DNA of 64,000 nucleotides from Brachycybe producta. Lineage: Eukaryota; Arthropoda; Diplopoda; Playtdesmida; Andrognathidae. Under the pieces are notes generated by a model. It was not told the origin of the DNA. It did no database searches and saw only the letters and a program-made list of their open reading frames with translations. The stretch is from positions 10,376,008-10,440,007 of the forward strand of contig JAUPFP010000003.1 in the NCBI GenBank assembly GCA_036925085.1, in the 5' to 3' direction. Position numbers and translations under genes: made by a program. Of the stretch, positions 46,720 through 58,274 are shown piece by piece. Within the stretch, counting starts at the first letter, position 1. Every line of letters starts with the position of its first letter.

Positions 46720-47130
46720 AACTCCTGGACAGAAAATATTGCAACACGCATTGCATTTTATTTTATTTGCAGTTTAATTTGAATCGGTATTCGATACTGT
46801 TTTTATCCCGACTTTTGCCTTTTTTGTAATTGTAACTGATGGTACTATTCCCATTCAAAGAAGGCTCCGAGCACTTGTCAGATCACAAGTTGGAATTACA
46901 GAGTAGTGAACGCGAAGAAGTTAACTTCTTTTCTTTGTTGTTGGTTTTTCAAATCTTGTTTCAAAACCAAAACGAGTTTAGTTTTACTTTGTTTTAACTT
47001 TTGTTTTCAATAAAGCTTTTTTCACTTCGCAATTCTCTTACCATTTATTGGGTAATAAACATTATCAAAGTCAAATATTGTGATAAATACAAACAAATTG
47101 GGGGTGGGGCAGTATTTTTGTCCAGGAGTG
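46720..47130. mobile_element. Tc1/mariner-type MITE
   Basis: AACTCCTGGACAGAAAATATT and AGTATTTTTGTCCAGGAGTG form terminal inverted repeats with TA on each side (46718-46719, 47131-47132). Non-coding, 411 bp. Confidence 0.75.
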
Positions 47131-48169
47131 TATTTTCATCATTCTCTCCATACTTATCGATACTTTGAAGTTGCTTTTTTGACTTTCATACGTTATGAAA
47201 ATCACGAACGTACTCTTGGGTTGCCTTCGTAAATCATCTTTTTCAAAAGACTTTTTTAGAAGTGTGACGACGTTACTGTGAAATCGGGAAGGGGGGAATA
47301 GAATTGCTTACGTAAACTCAATTTTCATGAGTAAAACAATATTGAGAAGCGACATGAGTTTGTTTTCTTTGTATTTGTTTTGTTTGGTAACAATTGGAAA
47401 TGATATATTGTATTAAGTCTTTGATACTTCATGTATTTGGCCAAATATTGTATTATATTATAAACTTTTTAGGATGGGTATTTATTGTTTCGGTTCTAGT
47501 TTTACATAAAAACCTGAAAATATTTTGTTTCCACGGGAATTTTTTTAATGTAATGTTTTAAGTTATAGATAAAAAAAATCAAACTGTTCTGTTCAGACGA
47601 ATTAGTCTAAGTCAAGTTAATCTTTTAAGTCAATTTAATTTAGTGTGCGGGGGTGTGGTAAATGTTCCGAGAGTTGTGGAGCAAACATTTATCTATGCAA
47701 TATCTTACTGTCCTATGTGCTCGTAACTCATATCGTTGGTAAAATTCATGAATTACTTTAATGTGCAGTGCAATTTGCGCTAATCAGAACCCACAGTAGT
47801 CTGAACATCTGGTTATCGGAACATGATTACGCTATTGAATTGTCTTTAAGAAATTGAAACAAACTAAAATTGTAATTTTTTTTTTAATAAAAACTATCCC
47901 TGAATTTTATATATGTATGTATAAATGTATAGTAGTAGTTCATAATAATACTAAGTGTACAATAATTCGTGAATAACATTTATTGTAAAATAAATCTTTT
48001 TTTGAGTTTTGAGTTAATTTGTTTTCAATAATCCAAAAAAAAACCCCTTTCATTATGTACATTTTCTTGCATAATACTTAAGTGTTTAAAATTAATTAAA
48101 ATGAAAGTCTTCATCAGGGTACATGTTTATGCTCTGTATTATAAATTGAGTTTGAACAACAGACTTATA

Positions 48170-48532
48170 GAACTGGGTTCAGACTAGAACAGAACACCGA
48201 ACAGACCATGTTTGCGACCATTTCCAAAGAACATCGTTCGTTCAGTTTGCCTTTGCCCGATTGTGCAAACTTGAACAGAAAATGTTCGCAACATGTTCCT
48301 ATTTGGTAAACTCATAATGGACGTTCGGGGGGGGGGGGAATGTTCGCCGAAACGTCCAAATTAATTATGGCTCGAACACGAACATCCTTTGATGTGACGG
48401 GCAAAAATCGACAACGGATAGATCGGGGCCGAACGGAACAACAAACAACTTCTGTTACCTTAGTAACAGAAGACCACACCTCGTCGAGAACAGTGTTCCG
48501 TTCATTGTTCTTTTTTAGTCTGGACCCGGCTT
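48170..48532. mobile_element. MITE with CTGGGTTCAGACTA-type ends
   Basis: AACTGGGTTCAGACTAGAACA and the inverted TTTTTTAGTCTGGACCCGGC ends, with GAACA-rich sub-terminal repeats. No gene. Confidence 0.65.
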
Positions 48533-48773
48533 TAAAAGCTGAATTTTGCCGGGAAAAAATTTACCACACCCTTGTGTAAGCTTACATTTATAAATTTTTA
48601 TTCAAGTTAGAGTTTTTGTAATCTTGAAAAGTGTGACTTATTGTATTTGTTTCAAATTTTTCGACTGTGTTGCCAAATAATTGAGATTATCAATACGAAT
48701 TTTTTGTCATTTTGATTTAATTGTTTTGAATGACTAGAATGTTTTCGGTTTTAGGTTTTTCACGCGGATAGAT

Positions 48774-49351
48774 CAGGGTTTTCCAAACTCTTCAGCTCTT
48801 GTACCATATTAGAATTCGGTGTTTTCGTTACCTCTAAGATTTTATAAATATGATATAGGAGGGGAAGGGGATGGTCCACATAATTTATTTTGGAGGATTC
48901 ATTAGAACAGTGGTCTCTAAAGTGGGGTACGTGAGTCGATACACCAAGAAAATGTAATATTTTTTTTCTTAAGACAAGTTTTATATTAACAGAAAAAATA
49001 AGAAAATTAAGCAAATAATAACAAATACTAACTTGTATTTTTAATTTACATGATCTTTAACACTTAAGTAGACGAGGAATTGGCACACGTAACCACATAG
49101 CGAGGGTCTGCGCTATTTTATTTTTTCTGTTTTAGGGGTATGCGATCAAAAAAGTTTGGAGACCTCTGCATTAGAATTCTAATAATTACATCGAATAAAA
49201 AAATAATTGTTAAATTTAGTTTTAAATTTATAAATATTTTTCACAAATACTCAATTTTTTTTAAAATTTGGACTGGCAACTGTTCCCTGTACCCTTTGAG
49301 ACTTTCTCGTTGGCCCCTAGTGGTGCATTTACCCCAGTTTGGGAAACCCTG
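48774..49351. mobile_element. Outer hAT-type MITE
   Basis: Starts CAGGGTTTTCCAAACT and ends AGTTTGGGAAACCCTG; flanks GGATAGAT and AGGTAGAT match at 6 of 8 positions. It is split by a second hAT-type element at 48908. Confidence 0.7.
48908..49168. mobile_element. Inner hAT-type MITE with perfect 8-bp duplication
   Basis: Starts CAGTGGTCTCTAAAGT and ends TTTGGAGACCTCTG; flanked by identical CATTAGAA at 48900-48907 and 49169-49176. 261 bp, non-coding. Confidence 0.85.
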
Positions 49352-49755
49352 AGGTAGATCATTAAATGCCTGTGCAGTTGCATTCACGTCAAAACGCCAT
49401 CACTGTTTACAATGCTATTTATAACGAATATGCATGCAGGTGCTACATTATAGCGTTGTATAGTTCAGTACATGTACACCTATCAATTGATTTTCAGTCT
49501 GGTGAAGAAATGTTTCACAGAATGCTTCGTCTAGATGACGACAGGCCTTCATTTGTGTATAAATGATTAAACAAACAAAAGGCCTGAAATGCTCTAATGT
49601 TTCGGCAGGTTGGCAGCTCTTCATTGTAATTGCTTGAAAATGTTAATTACGACACATTTTTGCCACTGAAACAAATACATACATGATGCCATTGCATCCT
49701 TCTCTTTGTTCTGCGTGCCGTATTCTCTTACAAAAAGGCTATCATGTATTTGTTA

Positions 49756-49907
49756 CAGTCAATCTGCATATTGCCCAGGCAGTATGCAAAACAACCAACC
49801 TGCTAGTGAATCAGCAAAATTCAATACGTTTTAGGTATTGAATTTTGCAGATTCACTAACAGGTTTGTTGTTTTGCAGATTGCCTAGGAAAATCAGCAGA
49901 TTGACTG
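49756..49907. repeat. Long fold-back hairpin (about 72-bp arms)
   Basis: CAGTCAATCTGC at the left end pairs with GCAGATTGACTG at the right end. The arms stay complementary with few mismatches down to GGTATTGAATTTTGC around a short GTTTTA loop. Confidence 0.8.
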
Positions 49908-50475
49908 ATTCTGCTCATTGACAATAACATGAATTGTTCGATAGTTTCAATGAAACTCACTCCTTAAATTCATCCCGCAGTTGCACGATGTAATTTCTGA
50001 CATTGTAATTCGATATTGATTAGGACATGGGGAACATTGTGTCCCTACATCGATTTTCAGACTACAGTTCTTTACATACAACAACCAAAATATATTAGCA
50101 TCGAAATGTATTTCTTTTTTTTTTTTTTTTTTTTGGCTTTTTAGTATGTATTTTACTTTGGGGCCTTTTTGACAGTTGGAAATAAATATTTTATTAAACA
50201 TTGTATGCTATGTTAACAAAATTCAATAGTTGATTTACAGAACCACTAATTTGGTAATAAATGTGCACATTTATAAAAAAAAAAACCTTTTAGGCCATGG
50301 GCAAAAGTGCCTATAACAAAAACGACTGTTCTGGATATTATCAAGGCAGGAAAGTTCTGGGTAAAGTGTGAGCAAGGGCCAGAAAAGATTGGAAACATAC
50401 CAAGAAATGTGGGGAAGTACTGGGAAAATTTGAGGAAGTACTAACAAAGTTTGGGAATAATGTCTCGGAAACTGT

Positions 50476-51187
50476 TCACTCTCCAATTGAATGTAAGTCT
50501 ATCTGAAAATTAAGTAAATCAATTGGAGAACTAATAGTAGCTGAAATGGAAACGTCATCAGCATACATATAACATTGAGTAAACTTTAACACAGTAGGCA
50601 ATTTCCAAATAAAAAATGAGAACAGAACAGGTGCTGATACACTACCCTGTGAGACACCTTTACCATTATATTTTATCATGGATTCTGCATTCCTCAGTAT
50701 TACAGTACTCTTTGCGCCCTATTGTTCAAAAACTCTTTATAAAAATTAATTAAAAATAAAGGTACATTGTTATCATTATTGTTGTATCAAGAGATTACGA
50801 TCAACAAGATCAAAAGCAGAGCTGAGATATAAAAATTGTGCAACCTAAAAATTATTTTTAATAGACAGTTGATTTGTAACATCATAATAAAAGTTGTTTA
50901 GCAAAGTTTAACATGACATTTCTTTTCTGAAGCCATATTGATCTACAGGAAGTAAATTATTAGCTTCTAAGAAGTTACTAAACTTTTTAACAATAATATG
51001 TTCTAATTCTAATGAGATTAGAGGTTAAAGAGATTGGATGATAGGAAGTAAACAAATTTCTGTCTTTGCATTTTTTCAAAACAGGCATGATCTCAGCATA
51101 TTTTAACGAATTCGGAACTAAAAAATCCTCAAAATAGGTTAAATAAAATTTTTGTAAACTGGGGAGCAAACTTTTTAAGGATAACAT
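50476..51187 (-). mobile_element. Decayed non-LTR reverse transcriptase fragment
   Basis: Minus-strand pieces YAEIMPVLKKCKDRN and SYHPISLTSNLI (51187-51010), then GVSQGSVSAPVLFSFFI and YMYADDVSI (50679-50500), match the order of RT motifs including the ADD box. The sequence between is full of stops, so this is an old relic, not closely related to LINE-A or LINE-B. Confidence 0.75.
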
Positions 51188-51199
51188 TTGGTGCTGTTA

Positions 51200-51880
51200 T
51201 TAAGGTGTACTCCAAAGTGATTTGGACAAACTTCTTTGTAAATGGGATAACATCTACTGGTAATGGACAACTTGGGACAACAATTTAAATTTTTTGGAAA
51301 AGTTGCATACAAAAATTGGGGTACACCTTAATGTCATACCCCAAAGTGTTTGGGACAACTAAAACAACAATTGAAATAGAATATATAGCCAATGGACTGA
51401 TTGGGACAGTTACCATTTTTGAGGGATATATAAGTGTAAACATTTGGGGTATACCTTAATGCCATACCCCACTTGAAGATATTTCTGCAACCAGTAATAA
51501 TAGAAGCATGGAACCTTTTTCATTGGCTTGTACTCTAAATGGACTTCAATGGACAGTTTTCATTTTTGTTCGGACAGTTCTGTTTCTTGAAATAAAGCCT
51601 TTTGAAATACCATTAAGGTATACCCGAAGGTTATCCTAGAATGGAAACCGGAAATGGGCCAAGTCTGAAACTTGTTCCATTGAATTGTACTCTCAATGGA
51701 CTTCAATGGACAGTTTTCATTTTCATTCAGACACCTCTGGTTCCTGAAATAGAGCCTTTTGAAATACCATTAAGGTATATCCCAAAATTATCCTAGAATG
51801 GAAACCGGAAAAGGGACAAGTCTGAAATTTGTTTCATTGGATTGTACTCTCAATGGACAGTTTTCAAAAAACTTATTGTT
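51200..51880. repeat. Degenerate repeats of about 160 bp
   Basis: TTAAGGTATACCC...ATCCTAGAATGGAAACCGGAAA recurs at about 51611 and 51769, followed each time by TGTACTCTCAATGGACTTCAATGG-like text; related but shorter copies (AAGGTGTACTCCAAAGTG, ACCCCAAAGTGTTTGGGACA) lie from 51200. A small diverged satellite or internally repeated element. Confidence 0.6.
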
Positions 51881-52040
51881 AAAAGCTTTTTTTATTAAAA
51901 CAAGAAAAGTATTTGGCAATGTGCAAAACAATTCCAAATTAAAAAAATTAAACAGAACTAATAAAAAAATAACTAACGACAGGGGCGTAGCTAAGCAACC
52001 GCAAGACCCACAACTGCGGGGGGGGGGGGGGCAAAAAACG

Positions 52041-52148
52041 AAATGAAAGTTATGTATTTTCAAAAATAATTGAATAAATTAAGCGAGTGATTCCAAATCG
52101 CTCGCTTAATTTATTCAGTTAATTTTGAAAATAAATCGACTTTCATTT
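52041..52148. repeat. Fold-back hairpin
   Basis: AAATGAAAG ... CTTTCATTT close arms that pair through TGAATAAATTAAGCGAG with CTCGCTTAATTTATTCA around the loop TGATTCCAAATCG. Confidence 0.75.
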
Positions 52149-52449
52149 AATATTTACTTTTAAAAATTACATACTTGCACCAGTAAATATTCATAGAGAT
52201 CAATGGGCACCTCACCATTAAAAAAAAAACACAAAAGAACCAAAAAGAAAAAAAAAAGAAAAAACTGAAGATAGTTTTGAGAGATCAATTAAATCATAAA
52301 AAAATTCGGAACCTGCCCACCCTCAATTAAGTAATAAAATTATTGGGAAATTAAGCCCCCAATCATAACAAACAGTGAGGTACACTAGTGACCTTGTTGA
52401 CCAATCTCTATTTTCTTTCCAAAAAAAGACATTAAAGAGAGGAAGAGAA

Positions 52450-54640
52450 TGTCTACCTCCTCCAGCGATGAAGACATCAAGAGTGGAACGGCTGTGATCG
52501 CCAAACCTCTTACCAGCTCCTACCTGCCAGCAACGAATGGCGGGAACCGCCAGTGAGCCGACTACGAGGAGAGAGTCACCCGACACTGCATCGAGGTGCC
52601 GAACCTGCTCTGAGCCGGAGAACTTTAACCGGTGAGGAGAGAAGTGCCTTCGACCAAACTTCAAACACCCAGCCAACATCGGACGTGAGGGGCAGCCTGA
52701 TACTCCAAGTAGTATCGTTCCCTTTGACGTCATGATGGCCAAACACTACTGGGAAGAGTGGGAAGACAAAATCGATGTTAACACCATGGTGTGAGGAGTT
52801 AACCAGCAGTTCAGGGACAGCATCGCCCCTGGAGAGCCACTTCCTGGTGGAGCCACCATTAGAGGAAGGTGCGGGGGTGGTGGGTCGATACCATCCTCTC
52901 AAAGAACTACAGCTCCAATTTCAGCGAGAGGCAGCTGCCCAACAGGCTGCAAAGGACAAGGTCCGTGGGGAGAAAAGCCTTGCCTACCTTCGTGCGGTTA
53001 GCTCTCACCTTGCTGAGTTGGGTCTCCCTTGCACGGGGCAGCTTCCAAAAGAGGAGCTCCTGCAGATTGAGGCCACCTCCAAGCAGCGAGAACCTGCACC
53101 GTGAGCTACAACGATGCCACCACCTTCAAGCCCTTCACCAGTGTCATCATCCATTCTGGTACCGGGAGTCAATGTCAACGCCTGTTGTGCCACTCAACTC
53201 TCCGGCACTTTCCACGATGTCGATAATGCCACCGCCTCCTCCACATACGCCACTCTTACCACCTGCAGCATGCCGCACCACACCGCCACATCAGCAGGTC
53301 GCCTACAAAATTACCATCCGTAGTGGTAGTCCCCTGACCTGCCAACATCAAGACTTCCACCGGGGACCAACCCAAGGAGTCTCAGCAGATCCATAAGGAC
53401 CACCACTCTCTCCACGACTCTCCAGCATTTGCAGCCACACTGCTCTCCACCTTGTCGCTCACAGCCCCAACCCTGACACTGACCCAATGGAAGAAGTCAT
53501 CAGGAGCATCACTGCTCCTCGAGACGGGCTCTCCACTACGTGACGCTGGACCGCAACCGTTGCCACGTGTATCGAGGCCAAGCACATCTGGCTCTGCGTC
53601 GCTCTCCTCCGCCACCTCCGGGCCGCCCTCCTAGAAAGACCATGCATGTGCCTCAGCCACCTCCGCCCTTTACGGACCGGGGCCGCCCTCCTAGAAAAAC
53701 CACGCATGTGCCTCGGCCCCCGCCCTCTGCTGACCGCACCGCCTTTTTATGGAAACAGGCCATTACAGACCTTCTGCAGGACGTGATGCGGGACGGAGGT
53801 GACCCAAGCGAAGCATTGGATCTCCCACCAAATAGCGCCAAACCTAAGTAAGGAGGTAAAGAAGCAGCATCAAAACGGCAATGGCAGCGAGCCCGAGATA
53901 TGGCTCGGTCTGCCTTATGCCATGCCAGGCCAATCTCGGGCGCATCTGGTAGTGGGTACTCTGCCCACTGCAGCACCCGAGCCACCATGACCGGCTGCAC
54001 CGCCCACAGTACCCCAAACCGGGACTACTCTGGGGCGGTTACTCCTGGATAGTCCTCTCCAAACGGCCACCCTTGGCAAACGACTCATTAACAACCGGTG
54101 AGTCACTTGGCAGTGCGAGGTACGCTCTGCCAACACCCTCTATGTGGGACACTTTGCTCTGGACTAAGGGTTCCCTCGATTGGAGCTCCCTCTGCGAGAG
54201 CGATACATCGTGGCTTCTCCCACCGGACGAATCTTCTCATAGTCATCGTGTTCCCCAACAGACAGATTGTCGAGACCTTGAGTTATGCTGGGGATTCCTT
54301 CGACGAAGCTACATCCACCCTTTTGGGGGCCTTCATCAACTCCATCTTTGGACTCTGCCGGAAGGGCCTTCTGTACTAGTCACCTCCATATCCCGAAACT
54401 GGACCCCCGCTATAGGATTGCCGTTCTGTGGGGTGCCGCATGGGCCATCCTGCATAAGAAGTGGTCCTCTAGGAAAATTATTGGGGATCGGGATATACAC
54501 AGCATCTTCCACCGGGATCTGCCAGACGACCAGGGCCAGTGGCTTTCTGCTGCCTCAAACTCGATAAGTCCAGTATCCATGGACTCATGGATCCAGGACC
54601 TTCCCCACCCTCCATAACAGGGATAACTGTGTCTACCACA
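52450..54640 (+). pseudogene. GC-rich broken coding-like island, unrecognised
   Basis: GC content jumps well above the flanks. An ATG at 52450 opens MSTSSSDEDIKSGTAVIAKP and stops after 36 codons. Further protein-like pieces follow in changing frames: LKELQLQFQREAAAQQAAKD at about 52900, Pro-rich segments at 53100-53700, GLPYAMPGQSRAH at about 53910, and ANTLYVGHFALD and LRERYIVASPTGRIF near 54130-54240. A 60-bp direct repeat (GGCCGCCCTCCTAGAAA at 53621 and 53681) lies inside. No RT, integrase or zinc finger was recognised. It is probably a decayed retroelement gag or a processed gene of foreign composition. Confidence 0.4.
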
Positions 54641-55096
54641 TGTACTCATGGGGCCACCACCCATTCGGGTGGTGAGTTAGAAAAAATATAAAAATTAAAA
54701 ACACGATTGTAACTGCATGTTAACCCCATTTAATTGTATGCATCGCATTTTTCAATAGGTGTTCCTCACTTGGCGAACTTTTAATTCCAATGCTGTTTAT
54801 GTTTTTGTTAGTCGTTTTCTGGCTATTTAGTTTTATTTATTGAGAAAAACCAACAGTAAAAATTAATAAGGTTCGAAGGTCACTGAAGACCTTTAGGTTA
54901 AAGTCTAATTGACTCAAGAACCATTTATAAGAAATATTTTATTTAAACATAGCAATAGTAGTAAATTTTATATGAAAATGAAATAATATAAAATCCCAAT
55001 TACCCATGAGCAAGATTCAAGAAAATAACATGCCTGATTATATGCAAAAATTAATATTCTTTATATTAAATAAAAATGAGTACTTAAATCATAACT
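54641..55096. other. AT-rich spacer
   Basis: No gene, RNA or repeat recognised before the Gypsy element. Confidence 0.5.
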
Positions 55097-55100
55097 AAAG

Positions 55101-55941
55101 TGTAACATCCCCGTTTCCATACAGTTAGCAGAGAGATTTTTGTTCGCCATTTGAAAGTGTTCATTGGATGTTGATGATTAAGTCTTTCGGTCGATTGGCT
55201 CCTGTGTTGGATACTTAACCACCAGGGACACAAGGGTCAGTACCTCAGGAGTCCAGAGGTAGAAAATAGCGTAGATGTCTTCTCACACATGGCCGCTGCA
55301 GGCTTCCTTCTCGGCTGGTCGAATTATGGGCTATGTGGCGGCTGTAACATAAAGTCCCACTCCCAAGAAATGACTGAGTCCACCCATCAAATTTTATAAC
55401 TTGAAATTACATCTATCTTTATTCACAATAAACAGCGAGTCACTGTAAATTGAGAGAGATATGGCACACATTGCTTCTATCTTCAAAGTACAAAATCTGT
55501 CTGTCTCTCAATCTACATGCTCCTGTATTTATACCAATAATACAATGAAAACATCTGATTGCAATAACAAAGGCGCCATGTGTGTCCAAGTCTCTTGGAC
55601 ACACTCGGACCTGAAAGTAATCTATTAATTAAAAAGGTCAACATCTATAAGATGTATAAAAATATAACAATTAAGAAGGATCTTTGTTGATCTTTCTATT
55701 AACAACTTCCTAAAAATTCTCATGTCCAAGAGTTCTGCATCGTTGGTTCTTCTAGGATATGTCCTATCAAAACCACCGATGCAGTTCTCTTGTCCATTAT
55801 ACTCATCTTGGAGGGCAGGAAGTCACCGTCGCGATGGCCTCCCAGCCACGCCGAAGCATGAGGTGAGAACTTTTAACAATATATTCTTTATTACAGGGTG
55901 TTTCACTAAAAGAACAAATTCTAGACGGTGGATTCATTACA
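55101..55941 (-). repeat. 3' LTR of the Gypsy element (841 bp)
   Basis: TGTAACATCCCC ... GATTCATTACA in + reading. Minus-strand TATAAATACAGG at about 55545-55530 and AATAAA at about 55425-55420 mark the promoter and poly(A) signals. It carries about 66 bp near its outer end (55118-55184) that the 5' LTR lacks. Confidence 0.93.
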
Positions 55942-55999
55942 CCCCCAACTAGTTTAGAAGTACGTCCCTGTACTTCCAAAAAGTCAAAAACCTGTTAAA

Positions 56000-56364
56000 T
56001 ATACCCGTTGGTATGAAATTTAATACTTAATGGTCCAATGAAATCCATTCCCCAGCATTCACAAGGTTTTCCAATGGTTTTTTTTAAGGAAACCTTCAGG
56101 TTTCTCTGTACCCAACTTGTGTAGCTGACAAATTTCACATGATCTGACATATTAAAAAATGTCGTGTTTCATGTTGTTCCAATAAAATCTTTGCCTGGTT
56201 CGTTCCCAGGTCTTGGTTTGTCCTTCATGAGCAGCATCTGGCTCGTCATGGCATAGTCTGATTACATCTGGGATGAGGTGTTTCGGCACCACATTTACAA
56301 ATGTGGGCACGGAGCTTCCATGGAACACACAAGCGAACAAAATGTTGTCGTAATCGCAGAACAA
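56000..56364 (-). pseudogene. Gypsy integrase N-terminal remnant
   Basis: The HHCC zinc domain is present: LCHDEPDAAHEGQTKTWERT and, after a stop near 56152, a VRSCEICQLHKLG segment, then the first strand of the catalytic core (CWGMDFIGPLS). Sequence then ends close to the polypurine tract, so the remaining D,D35E core and C-terminal domain, about 1 kb, are deleted. Confidence 0.85.
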
Positions 56365-56397
56365 CTTATGAAGAGGTGATTCTGTCTGGTTACGCAG

Positions 56398-58161
56398 CTA
56401 ATCACGAACCTTCATGATCTCTGGGTCCAATTTTTGTTCTACGCTCCATTCCCATTGTAAAGTTACATTGAAGATCACGCTGTCATCTAAGTCCTCAGCT
56501 TCGGGAACTGCCTTCCAGTTAACAGGTACTCCTGCTTGATATCTTGAGAGGCAATCAGCTTCGACATGAAGTTTTCCCTCCTTGTAGATGATTTTGTAGT
56601 CGTACTCTTGCATTAGAAGCTGCCAGCATCCAAGTTTTCCTTCCAGACGTGCTGCAGTCTTCATATAGCATAATGCATGATGATCCATCACAATTGTAAA
56701 GGGTTTCTGGAACAGGTATGGCCGGAACTTATCCGTCATACTGCAATTCTTTTCAGCATCCCTTAGAACTCTCGAGACACTTCCAATGATCTCCTTTCTT
56801 CGTTTTTCTTCTGACTTTTGATATAGCATGGCTCCAATTCCGTATCCACAGGCATCAGTATGCATAAATATTGCAGCCTTGGGATCATATACGGCAACTA
56901 ATGGAGCTTTTGACAACATATTTTTCAATGTGCGGAACGCATTCTCGCAGTCCACTGACCATTCAAACGGTATATCTTTACCCATAAGGTCTGACATTGG
57001 TTTAGCTATGTTGGCAAATCCAGGTACATGCTTTCGATAATAACCCGCCAATCCTAAGAAACTGCGGATTGCGGTTACGTTGTCAGGAACTGGGAAGTTC
57101 TTAATGGCGACAACCTTATCTGGATCTGGCCGAATTCCATCAGGCGAGATCAGGTGTCCCAAATACTTCACTTCTTGGAAACCAAGGAAGCATTTTACTG
57201 GATGCAACTTCAGGTTGGCTGTCCTCAGCAGGTCCAAGATAGTTCTCAATCTTTCTAAAAATTCTTCGAAAGTCCTTCCAAACACTACGATGTCATCAAG
57301 GTAGACAAGGCACATTTCCCATTTGTGCCCGGCGAGTAGGATGTCCAATGCATGTTGCATAGTGGCAGGAGCGTTTCGGAGTCCAAAAGGCATTCTTACG
57401 AACTCGAACAATCCTCGATGAGGTGTAAACGCGGTCTTCTCGATGTCGCTTTCTTCCATCTCAAATTGCCAGTATCCACTCTTCATATCCAACATTGCGA
57501 AGTAGCATGCTCCTCTCATGGAGTCTAATGCATCATCAATTCTTGGCAATGAATAAGTGTCTGCCTTCGTAATCGCATTCAACTTTCGATAATTTAAATA
57601 GAAACGATAAGAGCCATCCTTCTTCGTTACAAGGACGATGGGTGATGCATATGGCGATTTCGATGGCCTTACAACCCCAGATTTCTTCATCTTCTCTAGC
57701 ATCTCATCAATTACGACGCGTTCTCCTGGTCCGCATCTTCGCAATGTGTCTCTCACAGGTAGATTATTTCCAGTTTCGATCTTGTGTTTAGTCAAATTTG
57801 TCGCTCCCAGGTCCTTAGATGAAAAGGCGATGATCGGGTGGAATTCCTTCAGTAGGGTGATCAACTCTTCTCTTTGATCATCTGTTAGCTAAGGACCAAG
57901 TTGAAATTTTTTCTCAAAATCAATGGGTGCTTCTCCGATGTCTCTAAAGTCTTCCTTTTCGGAGACTTTGCAGGCTTGCTCATCTTCTGTTTTCTCCAGA
58001 AGTTCGAAGTGTCCAATAGTCTCGCGGTCTCCAATTCCCACAGACTCCAGTGTGGTATTCAGGAGTTGGACTTCCAGTTGTGATGTTCCATCTCCTTGTA
58101 GCACACTCATCAGGACTTCGTTTTCCTCGATGATACGCCCTGCAGCCACCTTGAGGTGCAA
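56398..58161 (-). pseudogene. Gypsy reverse transcriptase/RNase H
   Basis: A short frame (58161-57889) leads into a 488-codon frame (57864-56398) separated by one stop. RT motifs in order: LVTKKDGSYRFYLNYRKLN, LPRIDDALDSM, FAMLDMKSGYWQFEM, MPFGLRNAPATMQ, the catalytic VYLDDIVVF, and KYLGHLIS. The RNase H starts FMHTDACGYGIGAMLYQ but a small deletion removes its Glu-containing helix just before FRPYLFQKPFTIVMDHHAL. Only the RT core looks intact. Confidence 0.93.
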
Positions 58162-58274
58162 TGATTGGCCCGGATTTAACGTAATCCTGCCTTAAGCTCT
58201 TACACAGCTCTCCTCTTTGGCTTTTATGGCGTAGGAGTTCTCCGGAAGGCTGTTACGAGCACCTCCTCACTCCT

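Noticed and set aside
52869..53396. 175-codon open frame as a protein gene
   Set aside because: Frame with Pro/Ser/Arg composition typical of a GC-rich shadow frame; competing frames look equally protein-like and no domain is recognised.
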